Below are positions 6,952 through 13,477 of a stretch of DNA of 17,754 nt, in pieces (position 1 is the stretch's first letter; the number at the start of each line of letters is the position of its first letter). The notes under the pieces are model-generated. The model saw only the letters and a program-made list of their open reading frames with translations, ran no database searches and was not told where the DNA came from. The stretch is from JANMQK01 sp031370485. Lineage in GTDB: Bacteria > Acidobacteriota > Polarisedimenticolia > Gp22-AA2. The DNA lies in NCBI GenBank assembly GCA_031370485.1, contig JANMQK010000022.1:1-17754 (forward strand), written 5' to 3'. Position numbers and translations under genes: made by a program.

Positions 6952-7467
6952 ATGCCGCCATTCCGAATGACTGCCCGCGCCGCTGCCGTGGCGCTTCTGG
7001 CCGGCCTGGGCGTGGCGGCGATTTTCTCCTGTGCGGGACCCGCGTCGATCGACCATGCCGCGCAGGCTTCCGTCCCGGCCGACCCCGCGTGCGCCGAGTT
7101 CCAGAAGCTCAGGGGGCCGGCGCGCGGCCAAGTGGTGGCGCTGGCACGCCTTCTTGCCGTCCGTCCGGCGATGGCGATGGACATGTCCCAGGACTCGGGG
7201 GAGTCCTGCCTGAGCCCCGGGAGCCGCGTGATGACCCATTTTGCGGCCCGCCCCGACGATCAGACCCGCAGCATCGTCTACTACATTGACGCGGCGCCGC
7301 TCGTGGCGAAAGGGCTGCGTCTCGACGCCTTCAAGCCGATCGACCCCACCCGCAACAAGATGCAGCCGGAGACGTGGTACCGCTTCAACAACAAGGAGAC
7401 GGGCGCGCACCACGGCCACGCGATGTACGACGGCACCTGGCTGGTCCTCTCAGTCGACGTCAAGTAG
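6952..7467 (+). CDS. Small exported protein, possible lipoprotein
   Basis: This 171-aa protein has a signal sequence (MTAR then AAAVALLAGLGVAAIF) followed by Ser26-Cys27. The I-F-S-C context is an imperfect lipobox because Phe at -2 is unusual, so it may be a lipoprotein or a soluble periplasmic protein. After the leader come Cys47 and Cys86, which could pair. There is also a methionine cluster MAMDM (74-78) and a C-terminal cluster AHHGHAM with His153, His154 and His156. The start is well supported by GGAGG at 6940-6944, seven bases before the ATG. I do not recognise the family. The Met and His clusters suggest metal binding, as in some copper-handling proteins, but this is only inferred. 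It converges on the ABC permease gene. Confidence 0.78.
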   Translation: MPPFRMTARAAAVALLAGLGVAAIFSCAGPASIDHAAQASVPADPACAEFQKLRGPARGQVVALARLLAVRPAMAMDMSQDSGESCLSPGSRVMTHFAARPDDQTRSIVYYIDAAPLVAKGLRLDAFKPIDPTRNKMQPETWYRFNNKETGAHHGHAMYDGTWLVLSVDVK

Positions 7468-7481
7468 CCCGCGCGCGGAGA

Positions 7482-7498
7482 GCGGCGGCGCCCGCCGC
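7482..7498. terminator. GC stem-loop between convergent genes
   Basis: GCGGCGG, loop CGC and CCGCCGC form a perfect 7-bp stem in the 53-bp gap between the small exported protein (+) and the ABC permease (-). It could serve as a terminator for either strand. No T-run follows on either side, so intrinsic termination is uncertain. Confidence 0.3.
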
Positions 7499-7520
7499 AC
7501 CGGGGTGCATGACCGGGATC

Positions 7521-8309
7521 TTAGGGGAGCAGGCGCTTCTTCATCAGGCGGATCCCCAGGTAGACGACCGGGATCGTCACGATCAGGAGATACAAAAGGT
7601 CCCACAGCAGATCGGGGTGGAAACTCCCGAGGCTGGCGTCGCGCATGATCCGTGTGACATGGGTGAGGGGGAGAACCTCGGCGAGGAGCCGGGCCCAGCC
7701 GGGAAGCACGTCCAGCGGGAAAAACGTGCCGCTGAACAGGAACATCGGCATGACCAGGAGGAACACCGGGAAGTTGAACGAGTCGATCTGCGGCACGATG
7801 GCCGTGAAGCAGAGGGCGATCCCGGCGAAGAAGAGGCCCGCGAGGAAGGAGAATGGCACGATCACGAGGGCGTGCGGGTAGTGCAGGAGACCGAAGAAGG
7901 AGATGGCCACCATCATGACGCAGCAGGCGATGGTCCCCTTCGTGGCGCCCCAGAGAAGCTCTCCCGCCATCACGTCCTCGAGCGACAGCGGCGTGGTCAC
8001 GATGGCGTCAAAGGTGCGCTGGTAGTACATCCGCACAAACGTGTTGAAGGTGTTCTCGAAAAACGACTGGAACATCACCTGTGTCGCCAGAAGCCCCGGG
8101 GCGATGAAGGCTGTGTAGCCGATCATCCCGCCGCGGTAGGGGACCTCCCGGACGAGCGCTCCGATCCCCAGCCCGAAGGCCACGAGGTAGAGGATCGGCT
8201 CCAGGATCGGCGGAACGAGGTTGGTCTTCCAGGTGACGAGGAAGACGTCGCGGTTCCTCTGCCAGACCCGCAGTGACCTGAGGCTGAGATTCCGGACGAT
8301 CACGCTCAT
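7521..8309 (-). CDS. ABC-2 type transporter permease, NodJ-like
   Basis: This 262-aa inner-membrane protein has six predicted transmembrane segments, the normal size and layout for ABC-2 permeases. It shows the family's middle region RTFDAIVTTPLSLEDVMAGE, the loop between the first helices, and the late motif FLFSGTFFPLDVLPGWARLL with PLTH after it. These match NodJ/DrrB-type exporters as I remember them. Its ATG overlaps the stop of the ATPase gene by four bases (ATGA, 8306-8309), so translation is coupled. Together they should form a two-plus-two exporter. NodI/NodJ export lipo-oligosaccharides in rhizobia and relatives export antibiotics, polysaccharide or lipid. No biosynthetic genes nearby indicate the cargo. 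Confidence 0.93.
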   Translation of the reverse strand: MSVIVRNLSLRSLRVWQRNRDVFLVTWKTNLVPPILEPILYLVAFGLGIGALVREVPYRGGMIGYTAFIAPGLLATQVMFQSFFENTFNTFVRMYYQRTFDAIVTTPLSLEDVMAGELLWGATKGTIACCVMMVAISFFGLLHYPHALVIVPFSFLAGLFFAGIALCFTAIVPQIDSFNFPVFLLVMPMFLFSGTFFPLDVLPGWARLLAEVLPLTHVTRIMRDASLGSFHPDLLWDLLYLLIVTIPVVYLGIRLMKKRLLP

Positions 8310-9217
8310 TCGCGCAGTTCCCTCCCGGTCAGCTTCAGGAAGAGGTCTTCGAGGCCCGCGGTGCGGACCGTGCAGCGCTCGGTCACGTGCTTCCCGGCGA
8401 TGGAGGAGAATACCGCCTCCCCTTCGTCGGTGTAGATGAACAGCCGGTCGGTATCGGTCTCGAAGCTCCAGCCGCTCTGCCGGGCCTGTTCGAGGAGCGC
8501 CGGCGGATACCCCCAGACCTCGACGACCTCCTTTCCCACGCGGGTCCTCACGAGGTCCGCGGGCCTCCCCTCGACGAGGATCCTGCCGTGGTCCATGATC
8601 ACCAGCCGGTCGCAGAGGGTCTGCGCCTCGTCCATGTAGTGGGTGGTCAGGAGGACCGTCTTCCCCTGCCGGCGGAGCGCCCTGACCCGGTCCCAGACCA
8701 GGTGCCTCGACTGCGGGTCGAGGCCGGTCGTGGGCTCGTCGAGAATCAGCAAGTCCGGCTTGTTGATCAGGGCGCGGGCGATCACCAGGCGCCGCTTCAG
8801 GCCGCCCGAGAGCTGCCGGATCGTGTCGTTGCGTCTCTCCCAGATCCCCATGAACTCCAGCAGCTCGCGCGCCCGGGTTGCGGCCTCACCCGCGGGGATG
8901 CCGAAGTAGCGGGCGAACACCAGCAGGTTTCTCAGGACCGAGAAGTCGGGGTCGAGGTTGTCCTCCTGCTGGCAGACGCCGATGCGGGTCTTGATCTCGC
9001 GGGGCTTCTCGCGCACGTCCATCCCGAAGACGCGCAGTTCCCCGCCGCTCACCGGCATGAAGCAGTGGATCATCCTGACGGTGGAGGTCTTCCCCGCCCC
9101 GTTTGGTCCCAGGAACCCGAAGCACTCTCCCGCCTGGATCGAGAAATCGATGCCGTCGACGGCGGTCAGGGTTCCGTATCGTTTTGAAAGTCCGCGGGCC
9201 TCGATGACGGCCGGCAT
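8306..9217 (-). CDS. ABC transporter ATP-binding protein, NodI-like
   Basis: This 303-aa ATPase powers the permease encoded just downstream. Walker A is GPNGAGKT (37-44), the Q-loop region is VCQQEDNLDPDFSV (81-94), the signature is LSGG (136-139), Walker B is LLILDE (156-161) and the switch His is His193 in TTHYMDEA. The phrases NLDPDFSV..NLLVFARYFG and the C-terminal LEDLFLKLTGRE closely resemble the NodI branch of the DrrA/CcmA-like family. The C-terminal about 70 residues form the usual accessory domain. The ribosome site GGAGG lies seven bases before the ATG. The 156-bp upstream gap holds a strong stem-loop that probably ends the preceding operon. I find no clear promoter of its own. Confidence 0.95.
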   Translation of the reverse strand: MPAVIEARGLSKRYGTLTAVDGIDFSIQAGECFGFLGPNGAGKTSTVRMIHCFMPVSGGELRVFGMDVREKPREIKTRIGVCQQEDNLDPDFSVLRNLLVFARYFGIPAGEAATRARELLEFMGIWERRNDTIRQLSGGLKRRLVIARALINKPDLLILDEPTTGLDPQSRHLVWDRVRALRRQGKTVLLTTHYMDEAQTLCDRLVIMDHGRILVEGRPADLVRTRVGKEVVEVWGYPPALLEQARQSGWSFETDTDRLFIYTDEGEAVFSSIAGKHVTERCTVRTAGLEDLFLKLTGRELRE

Positions 9218-9283
9218 TCGTCGCCTCCGGTCGGAAAGGCCCTTACGGTACCACGCGGCCCGTAGCCAGGGGAGCCGCCGTCA

Positions 9284-9322
9284 GGCAGGCCCGGCGCCCG
9301 GAACCCGGGCGCCGGGCCTGCC
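9284..9322 (-). terminator. Perfect 18-bp stem-loop after the PDZ gene
   Basis: Arms 9284-9301 (GGCAGGCCCGGCGCCCGG) and 9305-9322 are perfect inverted copies around a 3-nt loop, AAC. On the minus strand it lies 51 bases beyond the PDZ gene's stop codon and 66 bases before the ATPase start. It fits the end of the sigma-factor operon. No T-run follows, so it may act as a pause or RNA-stability element rather than an intrinsic terminator. Confidence 0.55.
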
Positions 9323-9373
9323 GTACCTGGGCGGGATCGGCGCTGTCAGCACGGGGCAGTTCGGCGCGGGAGC

Positions 9374-10429
9374 TTAGATCGAGTCGTCCTGCTCCTGAAC
9401 CACTTCCAGCTCGATGGCACGCTTCAGGTTCTCGGCGGCCCGTTTCGCAGCCTCCCCGGCCTTCAGCATCTCTTCGCGATCGATGCCCGCCTCGCGCAGC
9501 AACCGCGCCGCTTCGCCTTTCGCCGTCTCGATGTCCTGCACGACGGTGCGGTCGTCGCCGCCGTGCCCGCGCAGAATGATGGCATGGGATCGCCGCTCGT
9601 TGTCGGACGCATCCTCCTTGGGAAGCTTGACGTTCAGGGTCTGCTCGCGCTTGTCGCGCACGATCGTCAGGGCGACCTCCTTGCCGCGCCGATCGCGCAG
9701 CGCCAGGCGCAGGTCGGACGCGTCACTGATGCCCTGTTTTTCGACCTTGACGATGACGTCGCCGGCGCGCAGGCCCGCCGCCTCCCCGGCGCTCCCCTTC
9801 TTCACCGATCGGACGAGCACCCCTTCGCCGTTCTTCACCCCGAAAAAGTCGCCGAGCTGCTCGGTCAGGGTCTCGATCGTCGCCCCCAGCCTGGAGGTCC
9901 CCCGTCCTTCGAACCCCATTTCCGGGATGTGGATGTCTGGAATGTCGATGGGCGGGATGTGGAACTCGCGGGGGCCGCCGTGACGCCCGAGCATTCCGAG
10001 GGACCCCATCTTGGCCTCCTTGTCCCTCTCGCCCACCTTGACCTGCACGGTGCGCGCCGCACGGTCACGCCAGACCTCGAGACCGACGGTCCGTCCCGCC
10101 GGCGTCTCGCGGACGAAGCGCGTGAGCTGCGCGACACCTTCGATGCGGGTGCCCTGGTACTCGAGGATGACGTCCTTCTCCTTCAGGCCGGCCTCGGCCG
10201 CCGGGCTTTCGGGAACGACCGACTGGATCTCGGCGCCGCGCTCCTCCTTCATCCCCAGCTCTTTGGAGCGGGCGCTGTCCACGTCCGCGAGCCCGACCCC
10301 CAGCCACGACCCGCCGGACGAGAAAAAGAACACCCGTTTCTCCTCCGATTTCTCCTCTTTCGCGAGGGCGAGCGCCACCGTCAGCGCGATGATTCCGGCG
10401 AGCACGATCCAGAAGATTTTCCGCTTCAT
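9374..10429 (-). CDS. Exported double-PDZ protein without a protease domain
   Basis: This 351-aa protein starts with a signal or anchor segment (MKRK, then IFWIVLAGIIALTVALALA). It carries two PDZ domains, about residues 42-133 (WLGVGL, SPAAEAGLKEKDVILEYQG) and 180-270 (GSAGEAAGLRAGDVIVKVE). There is no trypsin-like or site-2 protease catalytic domain, so it binds C-termini or unfolded segments rather than cutting. The domains are joined by a short Ile-Pro-rich linker (HIPPIDIPDIHIPEM, 157-171), and a charged helical tail covers about 298-345. A strong ribosome site AGGAGGT (10441-10435) lies five bases before the ATG. It is the last gene of the sigma/anti-sigma/DUF4097 block. By analogy with DegS or RseP-type PDZ sensors it might report envelope damage, an inference. 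Confidence 0.9.
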   Translation of the reverse strand: MKRKIFWIVLAGIIALTVALALAKEEKSEEKRVFFFSSGGSWLGVGLADVDSARSKELGMKEERGAEIQSVVPESPAAEAGLKEKDVILEYQGTRIEGVAQLTRFVRETPAGRTVGLEVWRDRAARTVQVKVGERDKEAKMGSLGMLGRHGGPREFHIPPIDIPDIHIPEMGFEGRGTSRLGATIETLTEQLGDFFGVKNGEGVLVRSVKKGSAGEAAGLRAGDVIVKVEKQGISDASDLRLALRDRRGKEVALTIVRDKREQTLNVKLPKEDASDNERRSHAIILRGHGGDDRTVVQDIETAKGEAARLLREAGIDREEMLKAGEAAKRAAENLKRAIELEVVQEQDDSI

Positions 10430-10471
10430 GACAGACCTCCTCGAGATTCGGGTCGTGTGAGACCCTGTGAT

Positions 10472-10486
10472 TCCGCCGCGGGCGGA
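10472..10486 (-). other. Short stem-loop between the DUF4097 and PDZ genes
   Basis: TCCGCC, loop of three and GGCGGA form a 6-bp perfect stem in the 66-base gap inside the operon. No T-run follows. It could mark an RNA processing site or modulate expression of the PDZ gene. A chance hairpin in GC-rich DNA is also possible. Confidence 0.25.
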
Positions 10487-10495
10487 TCGCCACGA

Positions 10496-11743
10496 TCAGT
10501 TTTCACGCTTCGTTGCCCTGGCCTTCAGGATGACGATGTTCCCGCCGAGAGTGCGGATCTTGAGGACCGAACCGCCGCCGCCGATGTCCCCCTCGGCGAT
10601 CTCGGTGGCCCCTCCCCCTTCCGAGTCGCGCGTGAAGCGCAGCGGGAACTCGCTTCTGATCCGCCCGCCGGCCGCGTTGTCCACCAGGGCCCGGATGGTC
10701 ACGGGAAGACCCTCGGGCAGCGAGACGACGACGTCCCCCATGAACGTCTGGAGATCCGATCCGCCGGTCCGGGGGCCGGCCGGGAACGCGGTGATGTCGG
10801 CCCGGATGCTCCCTGCCGAGGTAACGGCGCGAACCGGCCCGTCAATGCCGTTGAGGACGATTGGCCCCGCGGCGGTCTGGCAACTCACTCCGCCGCCCGC
10901 GGAGCGCACCCGGATGCTCCCACCCCCCGTGGCGGCTGTGACCGCCCCGCCGATCTCGCCGAGCGTGATGTTGCCGCCGTTCGTCGCGACGACGACGTCC
11001 CCCGTGGTGGAATCGATGCGCACGCCGCCGCCACCCGATTCGACCTGCACCGCGCCCGACGCCCGGGCGATCGCGACCTCTCCTCCCGATGTCTGTGCGT
11101 GAACGTCGCCGCCCGCCGACTCGACCCGGACGCTGCCACCGGCCGTGATCAGGCGGAGACCCGCTCCCGCCCTGCCAATCTCGATGTTCCCGCCGCGGGT
11201 TTCCGCTTCGAGCGCCCCGCCGATGTCACGCGCGACGATCGAACCGCCGCGGCTCTCGAGCGATACCGTCCCCCCCACCCCGGTCACCTGGACGTCTCCC
11301 GCGCCCGTGGTCACCTCAAGCCGGGGGCTGTTCGGCGGGACCGTGATCTCGAACTCGATCCTCAGATTCCGTTCCGCCTCCAGGCCCGCCGCCTGGCCAC
11401 GGAACAGGAGCAGGTCGCCGGCCCGGCTGGCGCTGACCGCCAGGCCGTCGGCTTGGCGGCGCGCATCGGTGTCGTCATCGCCGGCCACGCGGACGCGGAT
11501 CCGGTAGCGGACATTCGGTTCGGATCCTCCCCGGACGCTGACCGCGCCCAGATCGGTCTCGATCCGGATCCTCGGGCTCCCCGAGGGGATGACACCCGCG
11601 ATCTCGCGGACGAAGAACCTCCCCTCCCTCGCATAGCGCGTCTCCTGACCACCTTCCCGAGGCGCGTCCGACCGGACTCCGGCGAGGCCGAGGATCGCCG
11701 CGGCCGAGACCATCAGGGTCCAGTGGAACCTCTGACCGGTCAT
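10496..11743 (-). CDS. DUF4097-type exported beta-solenoid protein
   Basis: This 415-aa protein has a signal peptide (about residues 1-25, core LMVSAAAILGLAG). An N-terminal beta region (about 40-145: IRIETDLGAVSVRG, LRIEFEITVP) is followed by nine tandem coils of 18 residues between 149 and 309. A C-terminal beta region (ADITAFPAG, GDVVVSLPEGLPVTIRALV, LGGNIVILKA) closes it. Such Gly-Gly-start repeats are typical of DUF4097/putative adhesin proteins predicted to form a right-handed beta-solenoid. Its ATG overlaps the anti-sigma stop by four bases (11740-11743), indicating translational coupling. It is likely periplasmic or surface-attached. Molecular function is unknown for the family, and its place behind an anti-sigma gene suggests a role in envelope sensing or maintenance. 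Confidence 0.9.
   Translation of the reverse strand: MTGQRFHWTLMVSAAAILGLAGVRSDAPREGGQETRYAREGRFFVREIAGVIPSGSPRIRIETDLGAVSVRGGSEPNVRYRIRVRVAGDDDTDARRQADGLAVSASRAGDLLLFRGQAAGLEAERNLRIEFEITVPPNSPRLEVTTGAGDVQVTGVGGTVSLESRGGSIVARDIGGALEAETRGGNIEIGRAGAGLRLITAGGSVRVESAGGDVHAQTSGGEVAIARASGAVQVESGGGGVRIDSTTGDVVVATNGGNITLGEIGGAVTAATGGGSIRVRSAGGGVSCQTAAGPIVLNGIDGPVRAVTSAGSIRADITAFPAGPRTGGSDLQTFMGDVVVSLPEGLPVTIRALVDNAAGGRIRSEFPLRFTRDSEGGGATEIAEGDIGGGGSVLKIRTLGGNIVILKARATKREN
10817..11299 (-). repeat. Nine tandem 18-residue coils within the DUF4097 protein
   Basis: Residues 149-309 divide into one 17-residue and eight 18-residue units, each starting GG, AG or GD and following GG-[SN]-[IV]-x5-G-x-[VL]-x-[AV]-x-T-x. 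Each unit splits into two 9-residue halves. Protein periodicity is exact, while the DNA copies have diverged, so this is an old structural repeat rather than a recent expansion. Confidence 0.88.
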
Positions 11744-12675
11744 CTTTTCTCCTTCGCGAACATCGCCTCGGCGGCGTCCCCCGAACGGAGCCTCACGTAG
11801 GAGTCACGGTCCTCCCGCGCAAGCCGCTGCATCGCCGGCAGGGTCTCCGGTCCCGAGGCCGCGGCCAGGGCGTCAATGGCGCGCACCCGGACCCCTGGAT
11901 TCCCGTCACGCAACAGAGCCTGGAGGATCGCGCCCCGCACCTCGGCGTCCTGGGCCGCCCGGGCCTCGAGCGCCTCGATCGCCTTGAGCCGCGCCCCGGG
12001 GTTCCTGTCCTGTCGCAGGGTCCGCATCAGCGCCTCGCGCACCTCGCTCTCGCCGGCCTGGTCACGCAGGGCATCGAGCGCGTCGAGCCGCAGCCCCGCG
12101 TTGAAACTGTCGCGCACGGTCGCCACGAGCAGGCGGCGGATCTCGGGGTCGGCGACCGGTCCCACGATCTGGCCGCGGCTGAGGGTGTTGTAACCCACCG
12201 TGACCTGGTCGGTGCGAGGGTCGACGGACAGGGAGTTGAGGCTCGATCCCGCCGCCGGGTCGGCACCGGTCGCCCGCGACTGCGACGGCGCGGGGGCCGG
12301 GGGCGTGGGACCGAACGGCACCGGAACGAGGCCGCGCCCCACGGCGAGGCCGCCGCCAAGAAAGCCGGCGAGCAGCAGCGCCGCGGCGAACGCCGGCTGG
12401 AGACGCGCCCGGTTCCAGAACGGGGCTCTCGCGCGGGCCGTCGCGGCCGCGCCGAGTGCCCCCGAGAGGTCCTGCCGGCAGCGATCGAGGAGCCCGGCGG
12501 ATGGCTCGTCGGCGGGGCGCTGGCCCAGCATAGCGATCAGCCGGCGCTCCTCCGCCTCGACGATGCGGCACGAAGGGCAGGCCGCGAGATGCCGCTCGAT
12601 GCGGAGGCGGTCGGCATCACCGGCCTCCCCGCAGAGAAGCGGGACGATCGACTCCTTGGCTTCACGGCAATCCAT
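11740..12675 (-). CDS. Anti-sigma factor with zinc-finger N-terminus and HEAT repeats
   Basis: This 311-aa single-pass inner-membrane protein probably holds the ECF sigma factor inactive. The cytoplasmic N-terminus is a zf-HC2/ZAS-type domain with Cys3 and H29-x3-C33-x2-C36. A transmembrane helix covers about 94-114 and a Pro/Ala/Ser linker about 115-150. The external part (about 175-305) has four HEAT-like repeats of about 34 residues, with recurring NPGxRxxAIxAL. I chose ATG 12675 over the in-frame GTG at 12684 because GAGGTGA (12687-12681) is well placed for the ATG, whereas the GTG lies inside that ribosome site. It begins 18 bp after the sigma gene and overlaps the DUF4097 gene by four bases. 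A HEAT domain in place of a plain RseA-like sensor suggests the signal is a protein-protein contact outside the membrane. Confidence 0.9.
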   Translation of the reverse strand: MDCREAKESIVPLLCGEAGDADRLRIERHLAACPSCRIVEAEERRLIAMLGQRPADEPSAGLLDRCRQDLSGALGAAATARARAPFWNRARLQPAFAAALLLAGFLGGGLAVGRGLVPVPFGPTPPAPAPSQSRATGADPAAGSSLNSLSVDPRTDQVTVGYNTLSRGQIVGPVADPEIRRLLVATVRDSFNAGLRLDALDALRDQAGESEVREALMRTLRQDRNPGARLKAIEALEARAAQDAEVRGAILQALLRDGNPGVRVRAIDALAAASGPETLPAMQRLAREDRDSYVRLRSGDAAEAMFAKEKR

Positions 12676-12693
12676 GTTCCTCACCTCGAGATC

Positions 12694-13314
12694 TCAGGTC
12701 CCCGCCTGTGCGGGGTCAATGCCAGGGACGACCCGCGGTCCCAGATCCTCGAGAGCGACCCGCAGCTCGCGATGGGCGCGGCACAGGCTGTTGCGCACGG
12801 TCTCCTCGCTCGTGTCCAGGGCCTCGGCAATGGCGCGCGACCGCAGCCCTTGATGATGACGCATCTCGAAGACGAGGCGCTCCCGCGGTGCAAGTCGCCG
12901 GAGGGCCGTCTCGATCCGGCCCCCGATCTCGCGCCCCAGGAGAGTCCGCTCGGGGTCGCTGCCCGGACGCTCCTCGGGCAGTCGCTCCAGCGGGTCCTCC
13001 CCGTCGTCCCCCTCCGGGGCCGCCCCGGGCCGCCCGGGACGGGTGGCCGCCCGGCGCAGGTGGTCCAGGCAGAGATTCGTGACGACGCGATAGAGCCAGG
13101 TCTGGAAACTGCACTCGTGGCGGAAGCGATCGAGGGTCCGGTACATCCTGAGAAACGCCTCCTGGTACAGGTCATGCGCCTCGTCTTCCGTTCGGACGAA
13201 CCGGAGCGCCAGGCGGAGCACGTCGCGGTCATACCTATGCACGAGCTCCTCGAACGCCCTGGCATCGCCGCGCTGTGCCGCGCCAATGAGCCGGTCCTCT
13301 TCGGTTGATCGCAC
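12694..13314 (-). CDS. ECF (sigma-E-type) RNA polymerase sigma factor
   Basis: The protein is 206 aa from GTG 13314. Sigma region 2 (about residues 18-88) contains FEELVHRY, DLYQEAFLRMYR and SFQTWLYRVVTNLCLDHLRR. A variable acidic/proline linker follows (about 90-120). Region 4 (about 130-190) contains LAPRERLVFEMRHHQG, AIAEALDTSEETVRNSLCRAHREL. The frame stays open upstream to 13446 and has an ATG at 13398. However, codons between 13398 and 13314 (CTA, ATA, CAA, ACA, CGA) lack the local G/C third-position bias, so the later GTG is preferred. The ribosome site is weak. It heads the operon with its anti-sigma factor and should direct RNA polymerase to its own and regulon promoters. I could not identify an ECF-type promoter with confidence in the 163-bp upstream gap. 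Confidence 0.93.
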   Translation of the reverse strand: MRSTEEDRLIGAAQRGDARAFEELVHRYDRDVLRLALRFVRTEDEAHDLYQEAFLRMYRTLDRFRHECSFQTWLYRVVTNLCLDHLRRAATRPGRPGAAPEGDDGEDPLERLPEERPGSDPERTLLGREIGGRIETALRRLAPRERLVFEMRHHQGLRSRAIAEALDTSEETVRNSLCRAHRELRVALEDLGPRVVPGIDPAQAGT

Positions 13315-13477
13315 GTTTCGTCGATCCGCTCCGGCCCGCGAAGGTGTGTGGCTCCAGCCCGGCCCCCGTTGAACTTCCCCACGGCCTATTAGACGCATCC
13401 CCCCGGGAATCGTGAGCAGGATATCGGGCGGGGCGCCGCGGGGCAAAGCCGGGGCGGGCGGAAACGCCGACTCGGGT

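Noticed and set aside
6699..7289. 196-aa plus-strand frame overlapping the end of the hypothetical gene and the start of the small exported protein.
   Set aside because: It overlaps two better-supported genes in another frame, has no ribosome site and contains no recognisable domain.
9563..11800. 745-aa plus-strand open frame antisense to the PDZ and DUF4097 genes.
   Set aside because: Rich in Arg, Pro, Asp and Ala with no motif or signal; its openness follows from third-position G/C bias of the minus-strand genes.
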